Positions 45,492-57,901 of a DNA stretch of 64,000 bases are shown piece after piece. The notes below the pieces were generated by a model, which saw nothing but the letters and a program-made list of their open reading frames with translations, had not been told where the DNA came from and did no database searches. Within the stretch, counting starts at the first letter, position 1, and the number at the start of each line of letters is the position of its first letter. Source of the DNA: Apodospora peruviana (taxonomy: Eukaryota; Ascomycota; Sordariomycetes; Sordariales; Lasiosphaeriaceae); assembly GCA_033439685.1 (NCBI GenBank), contig JAUEDM010000006.1:2604001-2668000 (forward strand), in the 5' to 3' direction. Both the position numbers and the translations under genes were made by a program.

Positions 45492-46600
45492 GCACGTCGT
45501 CAACGAAACGGGGCGTGACACATGTATATCATTTTGTAGAATATCTATAGGAGAGCCGAGGTCTAACAAAGACTCTGGGTGTATGATTCCTCCGAGCATC
45601 AGACGTCGGCTGTTATGATCTGTTGGATACAGCTCGAGAACACAACCGAGCTCGTACGTATTATCAGACAGCTGATTAACAACGCGCTGGCAGAGAGATG
45701 CTCTATGTTGAACTAAAACGAGGCAGACTAACAGCTAACACTATAATATCCCATAATACCAGGCACTTATTACTCCAAAGTAGTTTCTAAGTTCGGCATT
45801 GAGACTGGGCTGCCGGCGACAGCATCCCTACGTAAAAGGCACCCAAGTTGCTAAATAATAGTGACATTTCTACCAAAATTTCACGATACAGAACCGTAGG
45901 TACGTGATCTTGACTTCTGAATGTCAGGTATGTAAGATACCGATATCCCTGGCTGTGATCTGAGATCTCAGGGAAGAAATTGGTCCATGCGGTTCGAAAC
46001 GGCCAGTCCCGGGTTCCTGGCTTCTGAAATGACGGGTTGCCGATTGCTAACAGGGATTGACCACGGGTACGAGGGTACTTGCGCCGCAGCTCCAGCCCAG
46101 GCTCCAAGCTGGTGACAGGGGTGGATGTCGGGTGGTACTGCCCGGGGGGGCGCAGCGATTCAGCACGGAGCAGCAAAAAGGCCACGAAGTGTCTTGATAT
46201 CATCCCTTTTTTTGACCCTTTCTTCCTTCAGCTCAGCTCAGCAAAGCTCGAACGTCTCTCTCTTCACGAGAGCCGGCAAACCCTTTTTTCTTCTCTTCTC
46301 GATTTCGTCTGATATCGTGTCCCTTCATCCGGGCATTGATGTCAGGACGCTGATCTAATTCTAGTTCGGATCTCCGGCGCAGCGCGGAACCTTTTTAGAA
46401 GTGTCCTCTTTTTAACTTTCCCCATACGCTCGTTTTACCCGATTTATGACCATACCATCTACCCGGACACGCCTTACCACCGCAGCACACCCCAGCTCGC
46501 GACCTACCGCTGCGCTTCAAATCTAGAGATTGCCCATCTGTGCTTGCTACTCGGTTGCCGTGATTGAGTGCAGTAGCTGTAGCTAGGCGTCACCTTCGCC
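45492..46600. other. PMT2 upstream region
   Basis: 1.1 kb. The right half is CT-rich (46200-46440), as in strong fungal promoters and 5' leaders. No gene is supported. Confidence 0.6.
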
Positions 46601-49182
46601 ATGGCCACAAACGACAGGGCCGCTGTCGCAACCGGCACCGAAGCTGGCGACGCGGCCAGAAGACGCAATGTCGCGTCCTCGGAGCCTCTGCAATCGGGTA
46701 CCATCATCAAACCCGATGCCGAGGACACCAAGAAGGCAGCTAAGAAGGTCTGCATTCCCCCTCCGCTACCCTGCCATCAGTCGATGTGCTTGCCTATCAA
46801 TCCCGAATGCTATAGTCGGGGCCAGTTGTGATTCGCAAGAGGCTAACCCCTGTTCTTGAACCAGTCGCCTTCCATACTCCAAGTCCTCGACGAGTGGGAA
46901 TGGGTGATATCGCCCTTGATCTTCACAGCCCTCGCCTTCTTTACTCGGTTTTACAAGATCGGCCTTTCCCCCATTGTAACATGGGATGAAGCTCAGTCAG
47001 TTCACCTGTCATCTACTGGCCTTGGCGATTAGTGCGTCACTAACTCGGCGTGACCGTAACAGCTTTGGAAAGTTCGGAAGCCACTATCTCAAACGGGAAT
47101 TCTACTTCGACGTCCATGCAAGTACTCTTCTCCGGTCACTCGGTTGAATCTCTCGACTAACAGCCGTCAAGCCCCCTGCCGGAAAGCTCCTTGTAGGGCT
47201 GAGCGGATATCTAGCTGGTTATAATGGGTCGTTCGAATTCAAGTCCGGCGAGACATACCCGCCCGAGGTTAACTATACTTTTATGCGCCAGTTCAACGCC
47301 TTCTGGGGAGCCGTGTGCGTCCCGATGGCGTACTGGACAGCCAAGGAGCTCAACTTCCGTCGTTCTGCTGTCTGGCTTGTCACCCTCATGGTTCTTTGCG
47401 AGAACTCCTACACCACCATCAGCCGCTTCATCCTTCTGGATTCCATGCTTCTGTTCGGCACCGTCCTGACCACTCTCTGCTGGGCCAAGTTCCATTCCCA
47501 GCGCAGGAACAGCTTCGACCCCGAATGGTTTTTCTGGCTGTTCATGACTGGACTCAGCATTGGTTTTGTGTGCAGCGTCAAGCTTGTTGGTCTTTTTGTC
47601 ACCGCTCTTGTTGGACTGTACACCATTGAGGATCTATGGAACAAATTCGGCGATACCAAGCTGCCCGTGACGGAGTTGGCCGCGCACTTTGTGGCCCGCG
47701 TTCTCGGTCTCATTGTGTTGCCCTTCCTCATCTATCTCCTGAGCTTCGCCATTCACTTTGCTGTTTTGACTAACACCGGCCCGGGTGATGCACAAATGTC
47801 TTCTCTCTTCCAGGCCAACCTGAGAGGCACCGAGGTTGGCAGGAACAGCCCCCTCGAGGTGGCTTTGGGCTCGAGAGTGACGATCAAGAACATGGGCTAT
47901 GGAGGTGGTCTGCTTCACAGTCACGTCCAGACGTTTCCTGAAGGATCGGGCCAGCAACAGGTGACATGCTATCATCACAAGGACGCGAACAACGACTGGT
48001 TTTTCTACCCCAACCGTCGAGACGAAGACTATAACGCTGAGGCCGACCCTCGTTTCATCGGCAATAACGACGTCATCCGCCTGATCCATGCTCAAACCGG
48101 TCGCAACCTTCACTCCCACGAGATTGCTGCTCCTATTACCAAGGCCGACAAGGAAGTTTCCTGTTACGGCAACTTGACTGTTGGTGATGACAAGGACCAT
48201 TGGAAGATTGAGGTTATCAGCGACGCAGCCTCTCGTGACCGAAGCAAGATCCGCACGCTTACCACTGGATTCCGCTTGAAGCACGAGGTGTTGGGATGTT
48301 ATCTGCGCGCCGGCAATGTCAACCTTCCCCAGTGGGGCTTCAAGCAGATCGAGGTTACCTGCACCAAGGAGAACAAGCCCCGCGATACCTATACGCACTG
48401 GAACATCGAGTCGCACACCAACGAGAAGCGTAGGTTATTGCCATGTCCTCTCAAAAGACCCTCTTACTAACGGTTTTCAGTTCCTCCTGGAGATCCTGGC
48501 CAGTACAAGTCGCCGTTCTTGAAGGACTTCATCCACCTCGTACGTATTATTACTCTGGGTCTTTGCTGCGCCATATTTACTAACCATGGTACAGAATGTG
48601 GCCATGATGACCTCCAACAACGCTCTTGTCCCGGATCCCGACAAGCAGGACGACCTTGCATCGCAGTGGTGGCAGTGGCCTATCCTGAATGTTGGACTCA
48701 GGATGTGCAGCTGGGATGACAAGATCACCAAGTATTTCTTGCTCGGCAACCCGCTTGTCTACTGGGGCTCGACCGCCGGCCTGGGCATATTTGCCACGCT
48801 GGTCGCGTGGTACGTGCTCCGCTGGCAGCGCGGCTTCAGGGAGCTGTCGCAGAACGACATCGACCAGATCCACTACGCCGGCATATATCCCGTTATCGGA
48901 TGGTTCCTCCACTACCTGCCGTTTGTCGTTATGGCCCGTGTTACCTATGTTCACCATTACTATCCGGCCCTGTACTTCGCCATCCTCACCTTTGGCTTCT
49001 TGGCCGACTGGTTCCTCCGCAACCAGAAGAAGGCTATCCAGTACAGTATCTATGCCGTCCTGGATGCCACCGTGATTGGGCTATACATCTACTTTATGCC
49101 GATCTGCTGGGGTATGACGGGCTCGAACAAGAAATACAGCTACATGAAGTGGTTCGATTCGTGGAGAATGTCGGATGCTTGA
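46601..49182 (+). CDS. PMT2: Protein O-mannosyltransferase, PMT2 subfamily
   Basis: This ER enzyme transfers mannose from dolichyl-phosphate mannose to Ser/Thr of secretory proteins. Six exons: 46601-46747, 46865-46995, 47063-47117, 47172-48429, 48481-48539 and 48595-49182, for 745 aa. The catalytic N-terminal loop has TWDEAHFGKFGSHYLKREFYFDVHPPAGK, rebuilt across three exons, with the Asp-Glu pair. The MIR domain begins near GYGGGLLHSHVQTFP, contains YHHKDANNDWFFYP and ends before PPGDPGQYKSPFLKD. The C-terminal multi-pass region has ALVPDPDKQDDLASQWWQWP, a PMT2-subfamily feature. Donors of introns 1-3 are GTCTGC, GTCAGT and GCAAGT. Intron 3 is a GC-AG intron ending at CAAG 47171. Each join restores the family sequence. 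Confidence 0.93.
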
Positions 49183-50154
49183 ATGGGATTGGCGGGTCTT
49201 GGGCAAGCAATTAAGTGGAGAGTTTGATAAAACGGGAGAGGGGAACTAATTGGTAGAGGGGTTTATGCTGTGTCCCTATCTCTCTTAGCTGGCTCCTTCT
49301 ATCTTCTCACATGTCGTTTATATTGGGCGAGCTTTTGGTCAAGTAGACGGTCAAAAGCGGAAGGATGTGTGCGCAGCATATTCTCGGTAAGGCGGGGATA
49401 CATGGGTAAAAAAGGGGCGCCCTATCACGGCTTAACTACTTAATCACACCACGACGACTACTATATGGTAGAATACTGTATCTCATTTTTGATCAACGAA
49501 TACCTCTTTTATTTTTTTAAAAAAAACCATGGGCTTCGCAGTGTTGGGGGGATGGAAAGGAGAAGCAGATTTGAGTAAGCTTGTGGGTCTTAGATCTCTT
49601 CTCTATGTGTCGGTCTTCATAGCCTAGGTCGGTACTTGGGTAAAATTATGGCATTGTGTAGATTCCTTTTTTCTTCAGTTGTGTGCTTAAGCCAACAATG
49701 ACGCAGACAAGTGCAAAGTTATAATGTTAAGAGACCTAGATATACAAATACCTACAAAAAAAGGATTTGCAAACTTGAATTGGGGATTGGGTGGCGGCCG
49801 GGGCAGGATGGGGGGGAGGGGGTATCATTTTCGCGTGTATATGTGTATGTGTATCGTTTGCGTGTATGTAGAGTGTAGAGTGAATAGAAGACATTGGACG
49901 TGCTTCTTCCGGGACGCTGATGCTCCTGATCCTAAAAAAACAGACGAGAATGGTTACTGGACAAGCGGAGTCGATGCGCCTGATCATGACTACTGCCGTC
50001 CTTGTTGTTGGACATGCTTTTGCATGTTGAGACAAGGAATAAAACACAACTTTCTGGATATCATAACAATGACGACAAGGACGGCAGTAGCAACAGTGAC
50101 GACAGACAGACAGATTCCGTCGTACACTTCTCCAGCAATCACCCCATCCCCCAC
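49183..50154. other. Convergent spacer PMT2 / Rab gene
   Basis: 972 bp of AT-rich sequence with A and T runs near 49500. No gene is supported. Confidence 0.6.
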
Positions 50155-51015
50155 TCAGCAACAGCCGCCCACCACCGAATTCTTGGACGCATCACTTCCT
50201 GTTAACCGAACCTGCCTCGTGTTCCCGCCAGGCCCGCCCGCACTCGGGCCCTTGACCCCGGATCTCCGGTCATTCAAATCGTACTTGCCCGCCTGAATGT
50301 TCTGGTATATCCTCTCTGCGACGCGCATAAACGCATTCTCGACATTCTCGCCGCTCTTGGCCGACGTCTCGACGTACTCGAGCACGCCGTTGCGGCGGGC
50401 CCACTCCGAGGCTTCCTGGTGCGTCACCTCGCGCTTGTTGCCGCCGTCCGCGTCCGGGGAGGCCAAGTCGGCCTTGTTGCCTACGAGGATAACCACAATG
50501 TCAGGCTCGGCGATCTGGCGCAGGTCGTTGAGCCAGTCGGTTACGTGCTGGAACGTCTGTTTCCTGCTGAGGTCAAAGACGAGCAGGGCGCCGGATGCGC
50601 CGCGAAAGTAGGACCGGGTGACGGACTTGTAGGTCTCCTGTCCTGCCGTGTCCCACAGGCTGAGTTTCATGTGTTTTTGCGGCGGCGGAGGGGCTGCTGG
50701 CGGGGAGATGGTTCGGGGCTGCGGGAGGCCGTTTGATTTCTTTTGTGGTTTTGCGGGAGCATCGTCGGGCGTTGAGCCGCCGTCTGCTTCTGCTGTTGTG
50801 GATGGTGATGATTCTGATTCGGGGTTGATGTATGCGGTTGTGTTGTGTGGTGGCCCTACTGGCACAATGCGAGATCCAAATTCTACGCCGATTGTCACAT
50901 CGTGATGCGTCACGAACCGGCCTTCGCAGAGCCGGATCGTGAGCGAGGATTTACCGCAGCCAGAGTCGCCGATGCATACCAGCTTTGCGATGTAATCCCA
51001 CGGCGTGGAGGACAT
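50155..51015 (-). CDS. Rab-family small GTPase (Rab4/Rab2-like) with a large insertion
   Basis: Rab GTPases control vesicle traffic. A single exon gives 286 aa. G motifs are GDSGCGKS (residues 16-23), T in HHDVTIGVEFG, WDTAGQE (121-127), GNKADL (about 179-184) and ETSAK (about 216-220). The end GGCC is a geranylgeranylation signal. A Pro/Ser/Ala-rich insertion of about 63 residues (52-114) separates the two halves of the switch region, between the strand before the interswitch and the KLSLWDTAGQE strand. The insertion is in frame, has no GT..AG pair that would remove it cleanly, and its codon use resembles the rest, so it is likely translated. The Rab subtype is a best guess. Confidence 0.88.
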   Translation of the reverse strand: MSSTPWDYIAKLVCIGDSGCGKSSLTIRLCEGRFVTHHDVTIGVEFGSRIVPVGPPHNTTAYINPESESSPSTTAEADGGSTPDDAPAKPQKKSNGLPQPRTISPPAAPPPPQKHMKLSLWDTAGQETYKSVTRSYFRGASGALLVFDLSRKQTFQHVTDWLNDLRQIAEPDIVVILVGNKADLASPDADGGNKREVTHQEASEWARRNGVLEYVETSAKSGENVENAFMRVAERIYQNIQAGKYDLNDRRSGVKGPSAGGPGGNTRQVRLTGSDASKNSVVGGCC

Positions 51016-52523
51016 AGAGAGAGGATTGGGGTGGTCCTCGGTTTGTATGTTCGGGAGGTTAGGTAGGGGGTTAGCTGAACAGCTAGAAGGGGGCCGAGGT
51101 GCGTCTGTTGTTGTTGGCCGTGCGAATGCCGAGTGATTCTCACAAGTCCCTTGCTAGTCCTCTGAGGTTATCGCTGGCGATAATGCAGGATCGGAAGAGA
51201 GCTGCAGAGTTCGGATTGTGTGTCGTTGGGCTGGAATCAGCTAGACAGCTTAGCAGTCGGGAGGAAAGCAACCAATACGACGACCTGCGGGATTGGACGA
51301 CAGGTGGGACGGGGAGGTGAAAGTCGAAAAATCGGATATCCAAGCAACTGTTAGCAAGTGGTCGCCTTCAAAGTGTAACCTGCGAGATTGAAATCAAAAG
51401 ACGATCTTCGAGTTAGAGTTGAGATGCTGTCCACTGTAGTTCGTTCTAACATTTTGATGAGAGCTCTCAGCAGCTAGGACATGCCCCTGTACTTTTAATC
51501 TTGGCGTTGGATCAGCAGGTCTGGACCCCAGCCGGCGTGTTATCGGTGACGCAAGAGAGCGATAACAGCCCCCGAGCCTGCGGATCGCCGAGGCAGCTCT
51601 GGGGCGTTTCCGTCACATATCCAACCATTTTGGGCGCCGACAGATAGGATCAAAACACCGGATCTGAAAGGACTCGCTCGGATAAAGAGATAGTTTCAGT
51701 ACAGCTCTGATCTGTGCCTTTTGGTCTTGATTCCTGGTGTTTCTAGGCTGCATGTTGTTTCTTCCGCACTAAATCAGTCTTTTGACGAAGACGGTCAGTG
51801 AGACTCCCGTCTTTATTCCCGTGCTCGCGTGCTGGCGGGCTGCCCTCCTGTGAAGAGTTACCGGTAGGTAACCAGTACTCCGTAGGTACCTTAGATATGT
51901 GTCCATGCAGAGGAGTCGAGGACTCAGGAGGGACCATGTGGGGGGGCCCGTTGCCTGTTGGTCACCAGTGGCAGTCACGGGCGCCTTTGGCTGCTTCCGC
52001 CCCTTGTGAGCAGTGCGAGTGGCTGTGAGTGGCCCAGTGGTTGCCTGCCTGAGAACCCCAACCGTCGTGAACTTGACAGCCTGCCAGTCCCTCCACCCCA
52101 TTCACTCGTGCCTGACTGGGCCATTTCTCAGCATCTCCTTCCGGCCTTGCTCAAGGAATAGACATCTGCGCTCTGCACCCCATTTGTAGCATCGCCATCC
52201 TCAGTACGGATATGCGCTCGGCGGTTTGAGTCTGTCAGATATCAAGTCCGACCTCCATTAGTTTTACCTTTCGCCCACGCATCCGACTACTGCACAAGTA
52301 GAGTCCAGGCCTAGGTCGTCTCCATAACCTATCGCAACAACAAGCGGGCCATCAGCTATCCACCCCGCAAACATCGTGTCGCCGTCATTGTCCCCATCTC
52401 CACCACAACAGACTTACAAGTCACAACCCTCTTCGGCGTTCCACCCAGGGCCCTCATTCTATTGCTTGGCTGCGTGTAAAGAACTAATACACCTCGTTTG
52501 GGGTGGCTGGGGCTGTTGTCGCC
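51016..52523. other. Divergent promoter and 5' leader region
   Basis: 1.5 kb between the Rab gene and the choline-transporter-like gene. No gene is supported. A CTCCGTAGGTACCTTAG word lies near 51880. Confidence 0.6.
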
Positions 52524-54856
52524 ATGTTCTCAGAATGTGAGTTACGGCAGACATCTTCATCGTTATTTCGTCCGGACCTGCCTCTAATTAGCCTCCAGAT
52601 GCGTCCAAATTTCTTGCGCAGTCTCAGTCACGATTATCGAACCTTGGACAACCGCCAGATCAGAACGACCGACCCGCTGTTCGCCAACCAGCAGACTGGC
52701 AGAACCGAGCCGCCCGGTTAGGAGGGCGGTCCTATCTGGGCAGGGGGGGGGGGAATCCCTATCAGCCAAGTGGCTCTCGCTTTGGGAGTCTGGCTGCCTT
52801 TGGCGGCTCGCGATATGCAGCTCAAGATGCACCACTATTTCAAGCTGCTCTTGAGCACGAGGAGGACGATGAGGAGGAGAGGGACCGAGAAGCTGCAGAT
52901 CTGTACGCCCTACAACGCTCACGGCGAGTATTCGCGGTTAGCCGACTAGAAGAAAGCGCCGAGACGGATAATGACGGCAGCCATGCCTCGATAGAGGGGA
53001 GCCAGGACTATGAAGAACAAACGCTCGGTGATCGTCTTCGGGGTATCAGGAGCAGTTGGAATGGCACGAGGAGCTACCCGCGCCGAGATCGAGACCTCCA
53101 AGAAACGACGAAAGACGGTATAGATCCCGACCGCCAAAACTCGAGCGAGAGTGACGAGAGCAGAGGGAAAATGGTGGACGTTGGGTTAGAATCCCTGATG
53201 GAGGATAACGAGCCTCCGGCAGACTTGACGATGGAGAACCCATCTGATAGCACGCCGCCAGCTTTTCAAAAATTCAGGTCAGTTGCCGCCATGCCGTCGC
53301 GGCAGCCCCTTAGGCGGAATTCTACCCAGGACTCGGAGCTTGGATTTCCACCCCCTCCCAGTTCGACGGACACAAACATGAATATTGTGGCAGCACCCCC
53401 GGCTTCCGACGGAGAGATATTCAAACATGACCCCTTCTTTGCTTGGATTTTCCTGATCGCTCAGGCTAGTCTACTGGCCACTTTCGTCCTGGTCTTTTTA
53501 CACACGAGCGGTCGTAAGCCAGGCGGAGACACGATATATACCACCCTTCGGGCTTCTTTCCACATGCTAGCAGTCGATACCCTAGTATCGATCATTGTGT
53601 CTCTGGTCTGGCTAGCCGCCTTGCGGTCGTTCGTCAAGCCTCTGGTTGGTCTGATCTTCGTCGCTGTACCAGTGATACTGATCTCATTTTCCATCTATCC
53701 CTTCGTCTCAAGTTATGCGGAAAATACTGGCAGTACGCGATTACAAAATGCGGTCATGAGATGGGCCGCTGTTGTTCCTGCGTTATCCGCCATTGTCTGG
53801 CTATACCTTGTCTACAAGGGGCGCCATGCCCTGAACTCGGCGGTCAACATCCTCGAGTTCTCCAGTCGGATACTAGCTGCGAATTCAGCTTTGATCCTGG
53901 TCGGTATGGGATGCCTAGCCTTCATTGTGCTATGGACGTGGGTGTGGCTGCTTATGTTTACACGAGTGTTCTTGGGAGGACACTTTGCCAGCGGGTTTTC
54001 GAGGTTCATCATCAACGCGTCTAGCTGGTGGCTCGGCGCTTTCTTCGTCCTCATGTACATCTGGACCATCTCTATCGTTGCGAGCGTTCAGCGTGCCACA
54101 ACAGCGGCAACGGTATCGCAGTGGTACTTCCACCGGAACGCGGTCCCCGGCCCGTCATCCACGGACGTTGTCTCCGCCGCGCTAGGTCACGCAGTCACCA
54201 CGATCTTCGGCAGTATCAGTCTGTCAACATTGTTGGCCCTCGGCATCCGCCTTCCGTTGTTGGTATTGCCACAACGGATTGCTAATATCATCAACATGTT
54301 CTCATACTCGTTCATCCCGACCTCGATCGTGGCTTTGACCAACCCTCTGACCCTGACCTACGCTGCTATCCATTCGCAGAATTTAGCCGTGTCGTCCAGG
54401 GGTCTCAGCCAAATGGACTTCATCACGCCTCAGCGGCCGACCACCACACTTACACCAGCATCCCTGCCAGGACGGAATCGATCCTCGCCTTTGCTAGCGT
54501 ATCGGCTGGCCAAGCTGATACTGCATGCGACCCGGTTCATCATGTCAATTGCCCTGGGTTTTGCAGGTTGGGTAATAACGGCCCGACAACTTGAAGTTGA
54601 ACGTCCGGGTGGTGGTCTGGCAGGGGTCAAGGGAAGCGCCTACGCGTACGTGGTGGGCTTGATTGCTAGCTTCATTGGCTGGGGCATATTGGGAGCCATG
54701 GAGGGCATTCTTAGCGGGATTGTCGATGGCGTCGTCATCTGCTACGGCAGCGAGAAGCGGATGCTCTCGGGAGGTGGTGGCTATTGCATGGAAGCCGCGT
54801 ATTTGTTTGGGGACCGGAGCAGGGCGACTGAGGGCGGGAGAGACGAGCTCTACTAG
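52524..54856 (+). CDS. Choline-transporter-like (CTL/SLC44, Pns1-type) membrane protein
   Basis: Two exons: 52524-52536 (13 nt) and 52599-54856, for 756 aa. The 13-nt first exon encodes MFSE and one base of Tyr, joining to ASKFLAQSQSRLSNLG, which fits the family start. The N-terminal 280 residues are disordered and acidic (EHEEDDEEERDRE). A multi-pass domain of about ten hydrophobic helices follows, with loops such as RRATT-type and QWYFHRNAVPGP, then HAVTTIFGSISLSTLLAL. The conserved C-terminal part has MEGILSGIVDGVVICYGSEKRM, a CTL hallmark. Family members are choline transporter-like proteins; substrates for fungal Pns1-type members are not settled. The reading frame across the G11 run at 52743-52753 depends on that count being right. 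Confidence 0.88.
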
Positions 54857-56002
54857 TATCTGGAAGTTATGGAGCTTTTCAACAGGGAATTCTGTGGGTA
54901 TATATATGGGAGAATGGCATGACAGTCCTAGAGTAGAGAGACGGGCGATGGAGTTTAGGGATTTTACCTGCATAGATCGGCAGTAGAACCAGCGAGAGAA
55001 GCATCAGGCATATACAGGTGTTGCACGCTCACGGGCAAGAACCAGTCTGCTTGTGTTGGTTGCGATCGCATTACATCAGTTTATCATGGTTAAGGAGGCG
55101 CATTCAGAGAGAACAGGGGTTTTGGTTTACACTTATATACACTTGTGTTCTATCATTTGAGTAGAACAGCATTTAGTTATGCTGTAATCCAAAGCGAATA
55201 GAATCTGAGAGTTGTTGATAAGGTGAATAGTCGACCGCCTTTCTTAAAGAGGCCTTGGAGTCTTCCATGTCAGAACGAGTGATAACGGCTTTCAGCAAGG
55301 CGAGGTCCCGAGTAAGATCTGCCAAGGCTTGGTCTTTGACAGATCGGATATGCGGCGAAAAGGGCCGCACAGCCACAAACAGTTACGTGGAAAACTGTCA
55401 AAAATGTGAAATAATTGTTGGGTGGGTGTCCCTTTCCCGTGTTGTACTTGACTACTGTACATACTTGGCGTATTGCGTAGCCTGGGAGGCTGTGCTTGCT
55501 TCCCGATGGATCTCTTGTTGAACGGGGAATCGCCCCCCAACGCAACGTGATGAATGAACGGGACGTCTGATGGTAATCACTGAATGAGCAGAGGCAGCTT
55601 GGATGTTCTTTCTAAAACCGTCACTGTTGTCAATATTCCGTACATAAATCTCCAATACCGACCTAACTCGAACCAGTCCAAGTTAAATTATTCTAACTTG
55701 ACTCTTTTCCCGCTGACTCGGTTTTCTGGGCGTTCAGTTTCTCAGCCGGCAACCCGAAACCTATACTATACGCATTGCAATTCGATCCCCGTACCTACCG
55801 ATACCTACCAAGATATTGGACGGACCCTTACCCCTCCTCCCCTCACTTGCAGGCGGCCTCGCTCGCCATCCCGTCCATCTTCTTTCACACTATATATTTC
55901 TCAACTGCCCCGCCACAAGGGATCGTCGAAACTTCTCTCACTTACACACACCACCACATATCGCTGAACCAGAAAATATCGGTTTGTCTCACGCGGAACA
56001 CT
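54857..56002. other. Intergenic, no supported gene
   Basis: 1.15 kb between two plus-strand genes. The right side (55780-56000) is CT-rich and looks like a promoter and 5' leader. I see nothing else. Confidence 0.6.
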
Positions 56003-57177
56003 ATGGCTGATTTTGACGCCCCTCCGCCTCCGGGACCTCCACCACCTAAAGTTCCTGAGGGATGGGTCGCAAAATGGAATGACCAGTACAAAGAATGGTG
56101 AGTGATGCACACTCCGCACCTACGATGATGACGTCTTGTTGCGCCGAGGCCCAAGTGTCGCATACGCTTTCCGCGCGCAGAACTGGCGAAATGATCGCGA
56201 TGACACTATTACACTTGACAACAGCTAGACAAATGATCTGGTGTCAAAGCAGAAATTGACATTACATTGTACAGGTTCTACGTCAACACCTACACCAAGA
56301 AGTCGCAATGGGAGAAACCGGCGGAGCCGGCCCGGCCACCCCATGACGACGCCCCCGGCGGGCCCCCGCCCTCCTACCAGCCGGGCGCTCAGCCGGCGCC
56401 AACGGACTCCAAGGTCAACCCGTACGACAGCTACAATAACCACAGCAGCTCCGCCGGTGGCAGCAGCCGTGAAGACGAGGACGCTAGGCTCGCTCGCCAG
56501 CTGCAGGCCGAAGAAGACGCCAGGGCGCGTTCGAACCAGTCTCACTCACCCTACCCGCCGAACCAGTCCTCCTCGCCATTCCCGAACCAGCTCCCGCCGC
56601 GGTCGTCTGGTGGTAACGATCCAGCCGATAAGACTAAGGGTCTCCTCGGCAAGCTGTTCGGCGGCGGTAAGAGCAAGCCAGGCGGTAGCCATGGCGGCGG
56701 TCTCGGCGGCCTCGGCGGCCTTATGGGCAGCGGTAGCCACGGTGGCGGCGGATATGGCGGCCATTCTCAGCCGGGATATAACCAATACGGCGGAGCCCCC
56801 GGCGGGTATGGCGGTTATCCCCAGCAGCAAGGGTACGGAGGCTATCCCCAACAGCAGCAGGGCTACGGAGGCTATCCCCAACAGCAGCAGGGCTACGGAG
56901 GCTACCCCCAGCAAGGTGGCTACGGTCGTCCCGCGAAGAGCGGTGGTGGCGGTATGGGCATGGCTGGTGGTGCTGCGCTGGGTCTCGGTGCTGGTCTGAT
57001 TGGTGGTGCGCTCGTCGCGGATGCGATCCAGGACGGCCAGCAGGAGGCGTACCAGGAGGGTTATCGTGAGTTTCAATCCGCATCTCTCCGTGAGTGAGCT
57101 GTGTTACTGACGTTTAAATGACAGAGGATGGTGATGATGGTGGTGGTGGCGATTTTGACGGCGGCGGTGACTTTTAA
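56003..57177 (+). CDS. WWM1: WW-domain protein, Wwm1-like, with Gly-Tyr-Pro-Gln repeats
   Basis: Three exons: 56003-56097, 56275-57065 and 57125-57177, for 312 aa. The N-terminus is Pro-rich. A single WW domain (about residues 19-50) runs from GWVAKWNDQYKEW to QWEKP, split by intron 1 inside the W codon. The middle is disordered. A helical QLQAEEDARARS patch is followed by Gly-rich sequence, then tandem GGYPQQQQGY repeats, a glycine-zipper-like hydrophobic segment (GMGMAGGAALGLGAGLIGGALVAD), and an acidic Gly-Asp tail. Yeast Wwm1 binds the metacaspase Mca1; the same role here is inference. Intron 2 splits a Gln codon. Confidence 0.82.
56814..56900 (+). repeat. Tandem repeats in WWM1-like gene (27 + 30 + 30 nt)
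   Basis: Units 56841-56870 and 56871-56900 are identical 30-mers. The preceding 56814-56840 is a 27-nt version one Gln codon shorter. They encode GYPQQQ-type repeats and suggest recent duplication or slippage. Confidence 0.85.
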
Positions 57178-57901
57178 GTTGGCCGGGGATAACGGGGAAG
57201 AGTACCCGACGGGCGAGAAGGCCCTACCTATCCTATGCTGGATTGAGTGCGTTGATTTTTCGACGGAATGAATGGAGGGATGTGTGACTGGTTTCAGTGA
57301 TAGCTGCCCATTCCGCCTTTCCTTTCACCAGACTACACAACAACGCCCTCCTTCACACGTTTAACTGCGTTGGTTTTTCTCATTTAATCTCCCTTTCTGC
57401 AATGATTGTTGTACTCTAGTTGCATGGAGTAGGTTGCCGGGAATGGGAGACAGGAGAGCAAGCCTGAAATGGGGTAGTGGAGGATTTCCTTTTTGCGCTT
57501 TCCTTCTTCCCCTTCGTACGTACATACCTAGTTAGCATGCATCAGAATGATAACGACAATGACTATGACATTGACAGATGAACTATGCTTTATTGTGTCA
57601 ATCTCATCCGACCATGACGTGTGGTCCCCTGTCATCCGATCTCCCGGTCCATCAAAACCACCACCTGTGTGATCGATGGGAGAGCCACGGTACTGAATAG
57701 GTAACCAAGATAATGCCCGGTTCTAGCTATTTGCGCTTGACTTAAAACCCAGTCCTACTATAAAACACAAGCATAAAGTCGCCTGCCTTGACGACCCGAC
57801 CCGACTCCTAACAAACCCTATTATCATCTATAGAAAATGAAAGGTTCCTCTTTTGTACACATACATCCATGCCACGCCATGCCTTGGCCTACTACATTCT
57901 C
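57178..57901. other. Convergent spacer WWM1-like / EMC7
   Basis: 724 bp between gene ends. No gene is seen. Confidence 0.6.

Noticed and set aside
49724..50296. 190-codon plus-strand frame between PMT2 and the Rab gene
   Set aside because: It overlaps the antisense of the Rab C-terminus and shows low-complexity, unconserved-looking sequence.
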